Assembly: GCF_014648035.1 (NCBI RefSeq)
Contig: NZ_BMQI01000019.1
Span: 21,889 to 85,888, forward strand
Origin: Shewanella algicola
GTDB taxonomy: Bacteria > Pseudomonadota > Gammaproteobacteria > Enterobacterales > Shewanellaceae
Direction of reading: 5' to 3'
Length of the DNA: 64,000 nt
The position numbers and the translations under genes were made by a program. The notes beneath the pieces are model-generated. The model was not told the DNA's origin. It saw nothing but the letters and a program-made list of their open reading frames with translations, and did not search any database. Every line of letters starts with the position of its first letter. Within the stretch, counting starts at the first letter, position 1. This document shows positions 37,216 through 46,990 of the stretch, in pieces.

Positions 37216-39582
37216 TTAACGAGTCCATACCCAGTTTTCAATTTCTTCAGGGTCTACACCGTTGGCTTTGATGTAGTTCTTGTGATCAACTAAGCGTTGT
37301 AACATGTCTGTTGTAATTGCAACATGTTGAGTTTCATCAATCACTCCTTGTTGGAACAATTTATATGCCATATCGATAACAAGGTGATAGCGAGATGTTC
37401 CGTTACGTACGCCCATATCGAATGGTGTAGTAGTTGAACCTTCTTCTTCATAACCTTTAATACGGAAACGGCGGTTGCCTTTATAATCAAACACCAATTT
37501 TTTGATGGTATTTGGGTAACCGTGATAGTTAAATACCACACCTTTATCTTGAGTGAAGACTTCGTCCATCATCCAAGGCTTGCTTTGGAATTTAAGGCTA
37601 CCTAAACCGCTACTATGTAGTTCAGATACACTGACAAAACGGATACGCACTCTTGGTAATATTTCACGAATGAGTACTAATGAAGCCATACATTCTTGTG
37701 TTGCATAATCACCACAACCCGCTAATACCACATCAGGATTTTCGTCAGAAGCAAAATCCCACACCATGACACCATCTTTTGCTTGTTTACGAGCTTCATC
37801 TAATGATAACCACTGTGGTAGCGATTTTTTACCCGCAACAATAATGTTTAGCTTGTCTCTGTCTGCATAAGCGCGTTCAGTATAAACCAAGGTGCTGTTG
37901 GCATCTGCAGGTAAATAAGCAGAGATAATGTCTGGGTGTTTTTCTAACATGGCTCCAAGGAACGATGGATTCTGGTGAGAATAACCATTGTGATCTTGGC
38001 GCTCTAGAAGCGATGACAACACTACGTTACATGCAGGGATAGGCTTACGGAAGTGAATGCCTTGGCTCGCATGTACATATTTACAGTATTGGTCAGCCAT
38101 TGAAGATACAACTTGTGAGAATGCCTCATAAGTCGGGAACATGCCGTGACGCCCCGTTACTGTATAACCGTGTAGCATACCGAAAAGTAAGTTTTCTGAT
38201 AACAGCTCAATGACACGGCCATCACGTGACATGTCTTCATCCCAACTTTCAATTGGCCACTGCCAAGCGCGATCTGTTTCTTCAAATACTGCTTGTAACT
38301 GGTTTGAATAGGTTTCATCTGGGCTGAAAATACGCAAGTTACGTTGATCTCGGTTTAATTTGAATGCATCACGCATCCATTGACCCATTTTCAACATTGA
38401 GAAACCGCGCTGACCACGTGGGATTTCAGCACCGTAACCTAATTTCGTTAAATCAGGGTTTGCCAGTGCACGCACCACTTCGCCGCCGTAACTTAAACGT
38501 TGACGACCACAGCACAGATCTTTTGGTGGCATTAAAGACATGATATCTTTATCAAATACTAACTCACCTGTTTCTGTCGTTTCTACTAACTCTTCAAACT
38601 TGTAGCTGGCTAACCATGCGTCAAGTGCCGCAAGGTGGCCTTTATCTTTAGCACAGTTGTTGACAATCACTTGGTGTGATTCGCAGTTACCTTCTAGTTT
38701 TTTACCGTCGTATTCAGATGTGCCTGTCCAACCTTTTGCTGTGCGCATTAAAATTACAGGCCAACGAGGTTTGACTACATCTTCACCTGAACGTGCACGA
38801 CGTTGAATGTCATTAATCATGTCATATGATAAGTCCATTGCTGCTGTCATCTGTTCAAAAATATCAGTGTCTAGTTGGTCATCAACAATAATTGGGTGGT
38901 AACCCAAGCCGCGGAACTCGAGATCTAACTCTTCATGGCTCATACGACCCATACGTGTTGGGCCTGAAATCTTATAACCATTGATATGAACAATCGGCAA
39001 TACAGCACCGTTGTTAGCTGGAGAGACTAAACGGTTAGCATACCAAGACGCGGCTAAAGGACCAGTTTCTGCTTCACCGTCACCAATTAAACAGGCAGCA
39101 ATAAGGTTTGGATTATCAAGTACTGAACCCCAAGCAACAGAAAGTGAATATCCTAGCTCACCACCTTCTAGAATCTGCCCAGGGGCTTCTGGGTTAGCGT
39201 GTGAAGGGTAGCCATATGCAGCAGAGAATTTTTTACAAATATCTTCAATGCCCGTTTCGGTAAATGGGATCGTTTCTGGGTAGAAGTGGCTTAATGAACC
39301 TTCAACAAATAAGTTTGCTTGTACTGCTGGGAAACCATGGCCAGGACCGACAAGATAAATAAATTCACGCTTATGTTTAACAATTAAACGGTTAACGTTG
39401 GCATAGACAAAGTTGATACCCGGGCAGGTGCCCCAGTGACCAAGAAGACGTGGTTTGATATCTGTGTGCTGTAAAGGACGTTTGAATAGAACGTTTTGCT
39501 TTAAATAAATTTGTGAAGTAGCAAGGAAGTTGGTTGCTCTTACATATTTCTTTAGCGCGGTGATCTCATTTGAGTTAGCCAT
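37216..39582 (-). CDS. xfp: Phosphoketolase (xylulose-5-P/fructose-6-P type)
   Basis: Thiamine-diphosphate enzyme splitting xylulose 5-phosphate (or fructose 6-phosphate) with phosphate to acetyl phosphate plus an aldose phosphate. 788 residues, the usual phosphoketolase length. Visible motifs: LLGHWGTCPGINFVYAN, GPGHGFPAVQANLF, EGGELGYSLSVAWG, IGDGEAETGPLAASW (TPP binding), HINGYKISGPTRMGRM and C-terminal RFRIKGYEEEGSTTTPFDM. Placed after tal-pgi in a sugar-phosphate block, which supports a role in a pentose bypass to acetate. Substrate preference cannot be read. Confidence 0.95.
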   Translation of the reverse strand: MANSNEITALKKYVRATNFLATSQIYLKQNVLFKRPLQHTDIKPRLLGHWGTCPGINFVYANVNRLIVKHKREFIYLVGPGHGFPAVQANLFVEGSLSHFYPETIPFTETGIEDICKKFSAAYGYPSHANPEAPGQILEGGELGYSLSVAWGSVLDNPNLIAACLIGDGEAETGPLAASWYANRLVSPANNGAVLPIVHINGYKISGPTRMGRMSHEELDLEFRGLGYHPIIVDDQLDTDIFEQMTAAMDLSYDMINDIQRRARSGEDVVKPRWPVILMRTAKGWTGTSEYDGKKLEGNCESHQVIVNNCAKDKGHLAALDAWLASYKFEELVETTETGELVFDKDIMSLMPPKDLCCGRQRLSYGGEVVRALANPDLTKLGYGAEIPRGQRGFSMLKMGQWMRDAFKLNRDQRNLRIFSPDETYSNQLQAVFEETDRAWQWPIESWDEDMSRDGRVIELLSENLLFGMLHGYTVTGRHGMFPTYEAFSQVVSSMADQYCKYVHASQGIHFRKPIPACNVVLSSLLERQDHNGYSHQNPSFLGAMLEKHPDIISAYLPADANSTLVYTERAYADRDKLNIIVAGKKSLPQWLSLDEARKQAKDGVMVWDFASDENPDVVLAGCGDYATQECMASLVLIREILPRVRIRFVSVSELHSSGLGSLKFQSKPWMMDEVFTQDKGVVFNYHGYPNTIKKLVFDYKGNRRFRIKGYEEEGSTTTPFDMGVRNGTSRYHLVIDMAYKLFQQGVIDETQHVAITTDMLQRLVDHKNYIKANGVDPEEIENWVWTR

Positions 39583-39796
39583 AGTGACCTCGGTTAAAAG
39601 TGAAAATATTTAATTAACTTTCTTGGTAAGTACTGTATTCGTAATTTAGTTACAATAATGTGGCCTTTATCTAATTTCTAAGTAATATTTTTTAGTCTTG
39701 ATCGCACTTTTTTAGGTTTTGGTGCTAATCGCTTGAAATTTAATAACGATTCATTGGTTTTTTATAAATAGAGCATTAATTATAGAAGTGATAAAG

Positions 39797-39812
39797 TGTG
39801 ATGTGGCTCACT
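39797..39812. promoter_or_regulatory. Candidate CRP site between xfp and the alanine symporter gene
   Basis: TGTGATGTGGCTCACT: TGTGA-N6-TCAC with one mismatch in the outer base. It is 215 bases before xfp and 275 before the symporter gene, so either could be the target. The 504-base gap otherwise has no supported gene. Confidence 0.45.
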
Positions 39813-39972
39813 TGTGGTTTTGGTTTTAATTGTGTTGCCTTCACGTTTTATTTGCCTAGGCAATCCATCTATTAGGTAACATGGTTTTAGCATTCAGGTA
39901 ATTCGGCAAACAATACCTATGAATCAACATGCTTTAGCTTTTATAATGTTTGATTAAATTGACGCCCAACGT

Positions 39973-39999
39973 GTCACGCAAAACAGTTTGCACAGTGAC
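39973..39999. other. Imperfect operator-like palindrome upstream of the symporter gene
   Basis: GTCACGCAAA, ACAG centre, TTTGC, three unpaired bases, GTGAC. Lies about 90-115 bases before the start at 40087. Confidence 0.35.
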
Positions 40000-40086
40000 G
40001 TGCTTAGTCTGTTTATGTCGATATAAATATTCAGGTATAAATCTGAAACAAAAAAAATAACCTTATAACGGGGAAGATAAATCAAT

Positions 40087-41529
40087 ATGGCAATGTTAGA
40101 AACGATCATTAATTTCATGAACAGCCTACTATGGGGCAAGTTATTGGTATACGGCTTGGTTGGTGCAGGTCTGTTTTTTACCATACGTCTTGGCTTTATT
40201 CAGATAACTCACTTTGTTCATGGTATTAAAGTATTATCTATCAGTCGCCGCCCTGGTAAGCATGGCTTGTCATCATTTCAGGTATTTTGTACCAGTATGG
40301 CGGCCCGTGTTGGCGCTGGTAATATGGCTGGTGTTGCCGTCGCTATTGGTACCGCAGGCCCCGGTGCTGTGTTCTGGATGTGGGCAATTGCTGTGCTAGG
40401 TATGGCTACCGCGATGATTGAATCAACCTTAGCCCAAGTTTATAAAGTGAAAGACTCTGACGGACAATACCGTGGCGGTCCTGCTTATTATATGGAAAAA
40501 GGCTTAGGCCAACGTTGGATGGGTGTACTGTTTTCATTCTTCTTAATTTTAGCTTTTGGTTTAGTTTTTAACGCTGTTCAAGCTAATACCATCACCGGTG
40601 CTATGACTCAAGTCTTTGGCTTTGAACCGTTATATATTGGTATTGCCATTGTAATTTGCAGCGCATTCGTTATTACTGGTGGCTTAAAGAAAGTCGCTAA
40701 AGCCTCTGAATTAATTGTACCTGTTATGGCAGTTGCCTATATCGTCATTGCGTTTGTAGTGGTGGTAATGAATATTGAAAAGCTTCCAGATGTATTTATG
40801 TTGGTGATAAACAGCGCCTTTGGTTGGCAAGAAGTGGCAGCCGGCGGTATTGCTTATAGTGTTGCACAAGCAATGCAAGCGGGTATCGCACGTGGTTTGT
40901 TTTCAAACGAAGCTGGTATGGGCAGCGCGGCGAACGTTGCAGCAAGTGCATCACCTAATCCTAATCACCCTGCATCACAAGGCTTTGTGCAAATGATGGG
41001 AGTATTTGTAGACACTATTGTGATTTGTACTGCAACTGCCGCCATTATTTTACTCTCTGGTGATGCCGCTGCCGGTTCTGACGGTATTGCTAAAACCATT
41101 AGCGCTTTAACCAGCCATGTTGGTGATTGGGGCGGTGCCTTTATTGCTTTTGCTATTTTGCTGTTTTGTTTTACTTCTATTATTGCTAACTATTCATATG
41201 CTGAAACCAATGTGATGTTTTTGTCTGGTAACAGTAAAAAAGCGTTACCGATTTTCCGCTTAGTGGTTTTAGCCATGGTGATGTTTGGCTCAATGGCTAA
41301 AATCAGTTTGGTGTGGGATTTAGCCGATGTATCGATGGGATTGATGGCAATTGTTAACTTGGTGGCGCTTGTGTTGCTATCTGGCTTAGCAGTTCGAGTC
41401 ATTAACGATTACCGTGAGCAAATCGATGCGGGTATTGACCCTAAATTCGACACTAGCAAATTTCCTGAGTTGGCAGATCAGTTAGAAGAGAAAATTTGGC
41501 CAAATTCTGCTGAAGCAACCAAAAAGTAA
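40087..41529 (+). CDS. yaaJ: Alanine/glycine:sodium symporter (AGCS family, YaaJ-like)
   Basis: 480 residues with about ten membrane segments. AGCS motifs are clear: FQVFCTSMAARVGAGNMAGVAVAIGTAGPGAVFWMW and GIARGLFSNEAGMGSAANVAASA. Imports alanine or glycine with sodium. GGGG SD upstream of ATG 40087. It precedes yaaA, as the E. coli homologues yaaJ and yaaA are adjacent near thr and tal. Confidence 0.92.
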   Translation: MAMLETIINFMNSLLWGKLLVYGLVGAGLFFTIRLGFIQITHFVHGIKVLSISRRPGKHGLSSFQVFCTSMAARVGAGNMAGVAVAIGTAGPGAVFWMWAIAVLGMATAMIESTLAQVYKVKDSDGQYRGGPAYYMEKGLGQRWMGVLFSFFLILAFGLVFNAVQANTITGAMTQVFGFEPLYIGIAIVICSAFVITGGLKKVAKASELIVPVMAVAYIVIAFVVVVMNIEKLPDVFMLVINSAFGWQEVAAGGIAYSVAQAMQAGIARGLFSNEAGMGSAANVAASASPNPNHPASQGFVQMMGVFVDTIVICTATAAIILLSGDAAAGSDGIAKTISALTSHVGDWGGAFIAFAILLFCFTSIIANYSYAETNVMFLSGNSKKALPIFRLVVLAMVMFGSMAKISLVWDLADVSMGLMAIVNLVALVLLSGLAVRVINDYREQIDAGIDPKFDTSKFPELADQLEEKIWPNSAEATKK

Positions 41530-41551
41530 GATTTATCTATTAAGGTAATCG

Positions 41552-41583
41552 AAAAAACCATGTCATTACGGCATGGTTTTTTT
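41552..41583. terminator. Terminator after the symporter gene
   Basis: AAAAAACCATG and CATGGTTTTTTT around a nine-base loop. Confidence 0.88.
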
Positions 41584-41630
41584 ATATCAGTTCAGTATTA
41601 TAAAGCTATGATTTTATTTGGAGCGAACTT

Positions 41631-42407
41631 ATGCTGGTTTTAGTTTCACCTGCGAAAACATTGGATTTTGAAAATCCTCCAATAACCAATACATTTACTC
41701 AGGCTCCTTTATTAAAGCAAAGCCAGGAGTTGATAGATGTTTGTCGTGAGTTAACACCAATGGACATTGCCAGCTTAATGAAGGTGAGCGATAACATTGC
41801 AGGGTTAAACGCTGCACGTTTTGCCGATTGGCAGCCACCTTTTACTCTTGATAATGCCAAGCAAGCTATCTTTGCATTTAGAGGCGATGTGTATACTGGT
41901 TTTGATGCTGATAACTTATCTAAAGCGCAAATTGACGCTAGCCAAAAGCATTTGCGCATTTTGTCAGGCTTGTATGGTTTGCTCAAACCGCTTGATTTAA
42001 TTCAGCCTTATCGCTTAGAAATGGGCACAAAATTGGCTAATCCTAAAGGCAGTAATCTTTATGCTTTTTGGGGCGAAACCATTACCGAGGAAGTGAATAA
42101 AGCATTAAAAGAGCAGGGCGATGATATTATCGTTAACTTAGCATCCAACGAATACTTTAAATCGGTCAAGGTTAAGCAACTTGATGGAACACTCATTACG
42201 CCAGTGTTTAAAGACTGTAAGAATGGTCAATTTAAGGTGATTAGTTTTTATGCTAAGAAAGCACGGGGCTTGATGGCTCGCTATATAGTTGATACTCAAC
42301 CTAAGAGTATCGAACAGCTAATTCAGTTTGATCTTGAAGGCTACTATTACAGCGAAGAGCAATCTACACCGACAGAACCAGTCTTTTTACGTGCAGAGCA
42401 AAAATAG
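41631..42407 (+). CDS. yaaA: Peroxide stress protein YaaA (DUF328)
   Basis: 258 residues, full-length YaaA: start [57 protein letters not shown] and [15 protein letters not shown]. coli YaaA lowers free iron and protects DNA under peroxide; members bind DNA through a helix-hairpin-helix-like element. Its own terminator follows. Confidence 0.95.
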   Translation: MLVLVSPAKTLDFENPPITNTFTQAPLLKQSQELIDVCRELTPMDIASLMKVSDNIAGLNAARFADWQPPFTLDNAKQAIFAFRGDVYTGFDADNLSKAQIDASQKHLRILSGLYGLLKPLDLIQPYRLEMGTKLANPKGSNLYAFWGETITEEVNKALKEQGDDIIVNLASNEYFKSVKVKQLDGTLITPVFKDCKNGQFKVISFYAKKARGLMARYIVDTQPKSIEQLIQFDLEGYYYSEEQSTPTEPVFLRAEQK

Positions 42408-42440
42408 CGAGCCGTTTTTAGTTCTACTGATAGTTTAAAT

Positions 42441-42476
42441 AAAGCCCTCAACTAAATATCTAGTTGAGGGCTTTTT
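42441..42476 (+). terminator. Terminator after yaaA
   Basis: AAAGCCCTCAACTA and TAGTTGAGGGCTTTTT, AATATC loop: an 11-bp GC-rich perfect stem plus A/T pairs. Confidence 0.93.
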
Positions 42477-42504
42477 ACTGTTTAAGTGTTATGGCGCTTA
42501 TATT

Positions 42505-43950
42505 TTAGTGCTGCTGTTCCTTTTGTTTAAGAGGTCTTAAATCAATTTCAGACTGCGCCATCATGTAAGCAAATTGTGCATAAGCGGCTGCACTTTGAGC
42601 CAGTTTTTTAGGATCAATTTTATCTAAGGTATCATTCGGCGTGTGGTGATAATCAAAGTAATCAGTGCCATCTTGTCTGAGCGAGGCAACGGGTACGCCC
42701 AAGGCTGGCATGATTGATACATCTGGACCACCTGAAGCTTCGTTGTTACCCATTTCAACGCCAAATAAGGTCATTGCTGAGTGTTCTTGCTTAACTTGCT
42801 CATAAGTCGCAGGGTTAACATTAAAATCAATCTTGTAAACTGGTCCGGCGCCAAAATCTGATTCAGCTGCAATATAGTGTTTATCTAGCTCGTCTGCATG
42901 TTGCTCTGCATACGCTTTTGCACCCACGATGCCAACTTCTTCTGCTGCAAATAATACTACCCTTATTGTACGAGCAGGTTTTTGGGGTAAATCTTGAATG
43001 AGTTTAGCGGCTGTGGTTACGATGGCGACGCCCGCACCATCATCAATTGCACCCGTGCCTTCATCCCAAGAGTCTAAGTGAGCACCAATTAATACTATCT
43101 CATCAGGTTTGCTGCTGCCTGTTACTTCAGCAATCACGTTATATGATGTGGCTATGCCTTGATTTTCTGATGTCATGTTTAATGACAGTACCACTTTAGG
43201 GTCACGCTTTAGCATGGCATTAATTAAATCAGCATCTGGATTAGACATAGCAGCAGCAGGGATTTTAGGCACGTCTTCTTGGTAACGCATCATACCGGTG
43301 TGCGCCATTCTGTCATGATCTGTACCAATAGAGCGGATGACAATCGCTACAGCGCCTTTTTCTGCTGCGGCAATCGCCCCGCGAGAACGGCCGCCAACGG
43401 ACTCACCGTAGCCTTTGCCTGTAATGTGACGTTCGGTTTTATGGTCGATAAAGACTATTTTTCCTTCAATGCGGGCAGGAGAGGCATGGGTTAATTCTTC
43501 TAAACTTTCAAAGCGCACAATAGGGGCTTGAATGCCATTAACGGGTGTTGCAATACTTCCACCTAGCGCGGTAACCATTAAAGGTTGCTCATATGGGGAT
43601 ACCACACTCGCGTAAGCTGTACCGCGTGACCATGCTGGTACTTGAACTGACTCTTTGTACACTTTATCAAAACCCATCAACCACAACTTTTCCATAGCCC
43701 ATTCAACTGCAACGATGTCTTTTTCTGTGCCAGCGAGTCTGGGGCCGACTTCAACGGTTAGCGATTCAACAATGTCATAGCTCAAACGAGATGCTAATGC
43801 TTGTTTAGCCAGTTGTTGGCTAATTTGAGCATCATCTGAAGAATTAATTATTAATTTGGGCGTTGAGGTCTGAGTTGGCAATATATTTTGGCAACCAACA
43901 AGTGCGACAAGAATGGCGCCTACGAGGCTGGCTGTTTGATAGTGTTTCAT
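42505..43950 (-). CDS. Lipoprotein M28-family zinc peptidase with PA domain
   Basis: 481 residues. Lipoprotein signal with lipobox LVGC (C20). A protease-associated insert lies about 135-255. The M28 aminopeptidase domain holds the expected two-zinc ligands: H291 and D303 (AHLDSWDEGTGAIDDGAG), E337/E338 (FAAEEVG), D365 (ESDFG) and H435/H436 (YHHTPND). It should trim peptides in the periplasm or at the outer membrane for amino acid uptake. Divergent from the HlyU-like gene. Confidence 0.93.
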   Translation of the reverse strand: MKHYQTASLVGAILVALVGCQNILPTQTSTPKLIINSSDDAQISQQLAKQALASRLSYDIVESLTVEVGPRLAGTEKDIVAVEWAMEKLWLMGFDKVYKESVQVPAWSRGTAYASVVSPYEQPLMVTALGGSIATPVNGIQAPIVRFESLEELTHASPARIEGKIVFIDHKTERHITGKGYGESVGGRSRGAIAAAEKGAVAIVIRSIGTDHDRMAHTGMMRYQEDVPKIPAAAMSNPDADLINAMLKRDPKVVLSLNMTSENQGIATSYNVIAEVTGSSKPDEIVLIGAHLDSWDEGTGAIDDGAGVAIVTTAAKLIQDLPQKPARTIRVVLFAAEEVGIVGAKAYAEQHADELDKHYIAAESDFGAGPVYKIDFNVNPATYEQVKQEHSAMTLFGVEMGNNEASGGPDVSIMPALGVPVASLRQDGTDYFDYHHTPNDTLDKIDPKKLAQSAAAYAQFAYMMAQSEIDLRPLKQKEQQH

Positions 43951-44080
43951 GAGTTTCCTTTGATTATTTTAGCTAAGTCTCATTTTTTAAAACAATCTAC
44001 CAAAAAGTGTGCTTTATGTCCCGACTCTATTTGTAAGGGAACGCTATATTAGAGCGGGGTTAGATTAGGAGAACATACTC

Positions 44081-44380
44081 GTGATGAATATAGAAAAAAT
44101 GCAGCAGCAGGCAGATCATGCAGTAGTGTTGCTAAAAGCATTAGCAAATGAACGTAGATTGTTTATTTTGTGCCATCTTCTTAATGAAGGTGAAATGTGT
44201 GTCGGAGAGATGAATAAAAAATTAGGGCTAAGCCAATCGGCTTTATCTCAACATCTAGCATGGCTTCGAAAAGATAATTTAGTATGTACCAGAAAAGAAG
44301 CACAAACGGTTTTCTATTCATTGAAGAGTGATGAGGTAAAAGAGCTGATCCAAGTGCTAAACAATATGTATTGCCATTAA
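44081..44380 (+). CDS. hlyU: ArsR-family regulator of the HlyU/BigR type
   Basis: 99 residues from GTG 44081 (AGGAGA eight bases upstream; ATG 44084 possible). Winged helix with recognition segment LSQSALSQHLAWLRKD and wing TRKEAQTVFYSL, very like Vibrio HlyU. Cysteines C31 (ILCHLL) and C98 (NMYCH, next to last) match the pair forming a disulfide or persulfide bridge in HlyU/SqrR/BigR regulators, and an extra C40 is present. No metal-site Cys-Val-Cys motif, so a thiol or sulfide switch is likelier than metal sensing. Confidence 0.88.
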   Translation: MMNIEKMQQQADHAVVLLKALANERRLFILCHLLNEGEMCVGEMNKKLGLSQSALSQHLAWLRKDNLVCTRKEAQTVFYSLKSDEVKELIQVLNNMYCH

Positions 44381-44392
44381 TACTATCTCACG

Positions 44393-44435
44393 AACGTCTT
44401 AATGAATCGTTCATTAAGACGTTTCGCGTTTTCTT
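44393..44435 (+). terminator. Long perfect hairpin after hlyU
   Basis: AACGTCTTAATGAA (44393-44406), TCG, TTCATTAAGACGTT (44410-44423), then a T-rich run TTCGCGTTTTCTT. 14-bp perfect arms; intrinsic terminator with a broken T-tract. Confidence 0.75.
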
Positions 44436-44507
44436 GTCTGTAAATGTGATAACTTCAATTGGTTTTACTGCACAATAAACTGAGCTCATCGTGAGCATCA
44501 ATTGTGA

Positions 44508-44699
44508 GTCTGCAAACCTACTTTAAATCTCATCTATTTTTTCAAATACCAAACTCATAATCAACATTATGGCCTGCCTTTGGGCTGGCGCTTATATTTA
44601 TACAGAGCCAATCATTTGGTTACATATCGTGAAGCCTTGCTGGATGGGGATGGCTTTGCAGGTAAAGTTTGGCGTTGTCATGTTATCGTAGGATTATGA
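44508..44699 (+). pseudogene. Possible gene remnant between hlyU and rpsT
   Basis: A frame open for 63 codons, without an ATG/GTG start near its left end, reads protein-like in its second half (GLPLGWRLYLYRANHL, VTYREALLDGDG) and ends at TGA 44697. I recognise no family. It may be chance, a decayed gene, or a short frame. The surrounding 44436-44718 gap holds no other feature. Confidence 0.2.
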
Positions 44700-44718
44700 T
44701 TTACTGAATTTCAGGTAT

Positions 44719-44745
44719 AAAAAAACCGGCCTAAGCCGGTTTTTT
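44719..44745 (-). terminator. Terminator after rpsT
   Basis: AAAAAACCGGC, CTAA loop, GCCGGTTTTT; A and T on both sides. Confidence 0.92.
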
Positions 44746-44765
44746 AAAATCTTAAATCGTAAGAA

Positions 44766-45032
44766 TTAAGCAACTAATGCTTTGATTCTTGCGTTTAAGC
44801 GTGCCTTTTGACGAGCGGCTTTATTCTTATGAATAAGACCTTTAGTCGCCATACGGTCAACAATTGGTTGTGCAGTAGCGAATGCTTCTGTAGCCGCTTT
44901 ATGGTCACCGCTTTTGATAGCAGCGATAACTTTTTTAACGTATGTACGTAACATTGAGCGACGGCTAGCGTTATGCTGACGACGCTTTTCAGACTGAAGC
45001 GCGCGCTTCTTTGCAGACTTGCTATTAGCCAA
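44766..45032 (-). CDS. rpsT: 30S ribosomal protein S20
   Basis: 88 residues, standard S20: [35 protein letters not shown] start and [20 protein letters not shown] end. Primary 16S rRNA binder. Single-gene unit, divergent from murJ across 260 bases. Confidence 0.99.
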   Translation of the reverse strand: MANSKSAKKRALQSEKRRQHNASRRSMLRTYVKKVIAAIKSGDHKAATEAFATAQPIVDRMATKGLIHKNKAARQKARLNARIKALVA

Positions 45033-45292
45033 GGTGCAACTCCTAAAAACTGGATTTGATACTTTTAAAGGCCGAGGAATATGCCTGCTTTTTATCGTCT
45101 TGTCAACGACTGTGATTGAATATTCATCATAAAGATAAATTAATCCAACCTAGCATGCCTATCTTCAACCCAACTCGTGTAATATGTGGCGCAATTCTAC
45201 CAGCTCTTTAGTCGGTGTGACAGGGCTAGAATCGAATATTTGTCATAAATCCCATTAATTTTCTTTGAAGTGGCTGAGTCTCTGGGGGCTGT

Positions 45293-46861
45293 TTGAGCAA
45301 AAAATTATTTAAATCAGGTCTAATTGTGAGTGTTATGACCCTGATTTCGCGAGTCTTAGGTTTAGTTCGCGACGTAGTCATTGCCAATTTAATGGGTGCG
45401 GGTAGCAGCGCAGATGTATTTTTCTTTGCTAATAAAATTCCTAACTTTTTAAGGCGTTTGTTTGCTGAAGGTGCTTTTGCGCAAGCTTTTGTACCCGTTT
45501 TAACCGAATATCAAGAAAAAATGACGCCAGAGGATACGCGGGAGTTAATCGGTAAGGTGGCTGGCACCTTGGGTTTATTGGTAACCATTGTGACTTTATT
45601 TGGCGTGATTTGTTCGCCAGTTTTAGCTGCACTTTTTGGTGGTGGCTGGTTTTTAGACTGGTTAAATGATGGCCCAAATGCTGAAAAATTTGAGCTGGCA
45701 TCATTAATGCTTAAAATTACCTTCCCATATTTATGGTTTATTACTTTTACCGCTCTTGCTGGCTCAATTTTAAATACTCGTGGACGTTTTGCTGTGTCGG
45801 CTTTTACTCCCGTGTTCTTAAACGTGGCGATTATTGCGGTAGCGATGTGGTACGCACATACGCTAGAAAACCCAGAAATTGGCTTAGCCTGGGGTGTGTT
45901 TGCGGGTGGTTTGATTCAGTTTTTATTCCAAATCCCTTTTTTAATTCGCGAAAAGGCACTCGTGAAACCCTCTTGGGGATGGAGTCACCCGGGCGTTGTC
46001 AAAATTAGAACCTTAATGGTGCCGGCGTTATTTGGAGTGTCGGTATCGCAAATCAATTTATTGTTCGACACGTTTATCGCGAGCTTTTTAATGACAGGCT
46101 CCATTAGCTGGTTGTATTACTCAGATAGACTGTTGGAGTTTCCATTGGGACTGTTCGGTATTGCCATTGCAACGGTCATTTTACCGGCTTTGTCACAAAA
46201 ACATGTTAATGCTCAGGGCGCTGGATTCAATCAAACAATGGATTGGGGCGTTAAAGCCATTTTGTTGTTAGGCACGCCGGCCATGCTCGGGTTAATCATA
46301 TTGGCTAAACCGATGTTGATGGTGTTGTTCATGCGCGGGGCATTTAGCATTAATGATGTTGAAATGGCTTCGTACAGCCTGGTTGCTTATGGTTGTGGCT
46401 TGCTTAGCTTTATGATGATTAAGGTGCTCGCACCGGGCTATTACTCACGTCAAGACACCAAAACTCCAGTCAAATACGGAATCATTGCCATGGTGAGTAA
46501 CATGGGGTTTAACTTGATATTTGCTATTCCCTTTGGTTATGTCGGTTTAGCACTGGCAACATCATTGTCGGCGTTGTTAAACGCAAGCCTTCTGTACCGT
46601 GGTCTTCATCGTGCGGGGGTGTATAAAATGAGCCGGCAAACGCTTTTCTTTACCGCAAAAGTCATTGTGGCCACAGTCATGATGACTTTGGTGATTATCT
46701 ATTTTATGCCGCCAATAAGTGAATGGCTTCAATGGCACACATTTGAACGTATGGTGATGCTATTTGAATTGATAATGGGCGGCGCCTTAGTGTATTTATT
46801 GAGTTTACTTATGATGGGCGTTCGACCTTGGAAAATAAAACGTCAATCAACGGCAAACTGA
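45293..46861 (+). CDS. murJ: Lipid II flippase MurJ
   Basis: Moves the peptidoglycan precursor lipid II across the inner membrane. 522 residues, about 14 membrane segments. MurJ motifs: KSGLIVSVMTLISRVLGLVRDVVIA, FFANKIPNFLRRLFAEGAFAQAFVPV with the cavity arginines. Start is TTG 45293, supported by GGGGG five bases upstream and by the conserved N-terminus. Same position before ribF-ileS-lspA seen in relatives. Confidence 0.97.
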   Translation: MSKKLFKSGLIVSVMTLISRVLGLVRDVVIANLMGAGSSADVFFFANKIPNFLRRLFAEGAFAQAFVPVLTEYQEKMTPEDTRELIGKVAGTLGLLVTIVTLFGVICSPVLAALFGGGWFLDWLNDGPNAEKFELASLMLKITFPYLWFITFTALAGSILNTRGRFAVSAFTPVFLNVAIIAVAMWYAHTLENPEIGLAWGVFAGGLIQFLFQIPFLIREKALVKPSWGWSHPGVVKIRTLMVPALFGVSVSQINLLFDTFIASFLMTGSISWLYYSDRLLEFPLGLFGIAIATVILPALSQKHVNAQGAGFNQTMDWGVKAILLLGTPAMLGLIILAKPMLMVLFMRGAFSINDVEMASYSLVAYGCGLLSFMMIKVLAPGYYSRQDTKTPVKYGIIAMVSNMGFNLIFAIPFGYVGLALATSLSALLNASLLYRGLHRAGVYKMSRQTLFFTAKVIVATVMMTLVIIYFMPPISEWLQWHTFERMVMLFELIMGGALVYLLSLLMMGVRPWKIKRQSTAN

Positions 46862-46990
46862 TATAGGCGTTGATAAACAGCAAGGTGAGTCAGTCATAAA
46901 GTGAGTGGAATTATATGAGGTGGAAACTCGCATCTGACATTGGTTTGGGTATATAATCTGCCGATTTACAATTGGCAGTTATTGAGCGTA

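Noticed and set aside
39954..40184. Minus-strand frame overlapping the start of the alanine symporter gene
   Set aside because: Lies over the divergent regulatory gap and the symporter N-terminus; no protein-like pattern.
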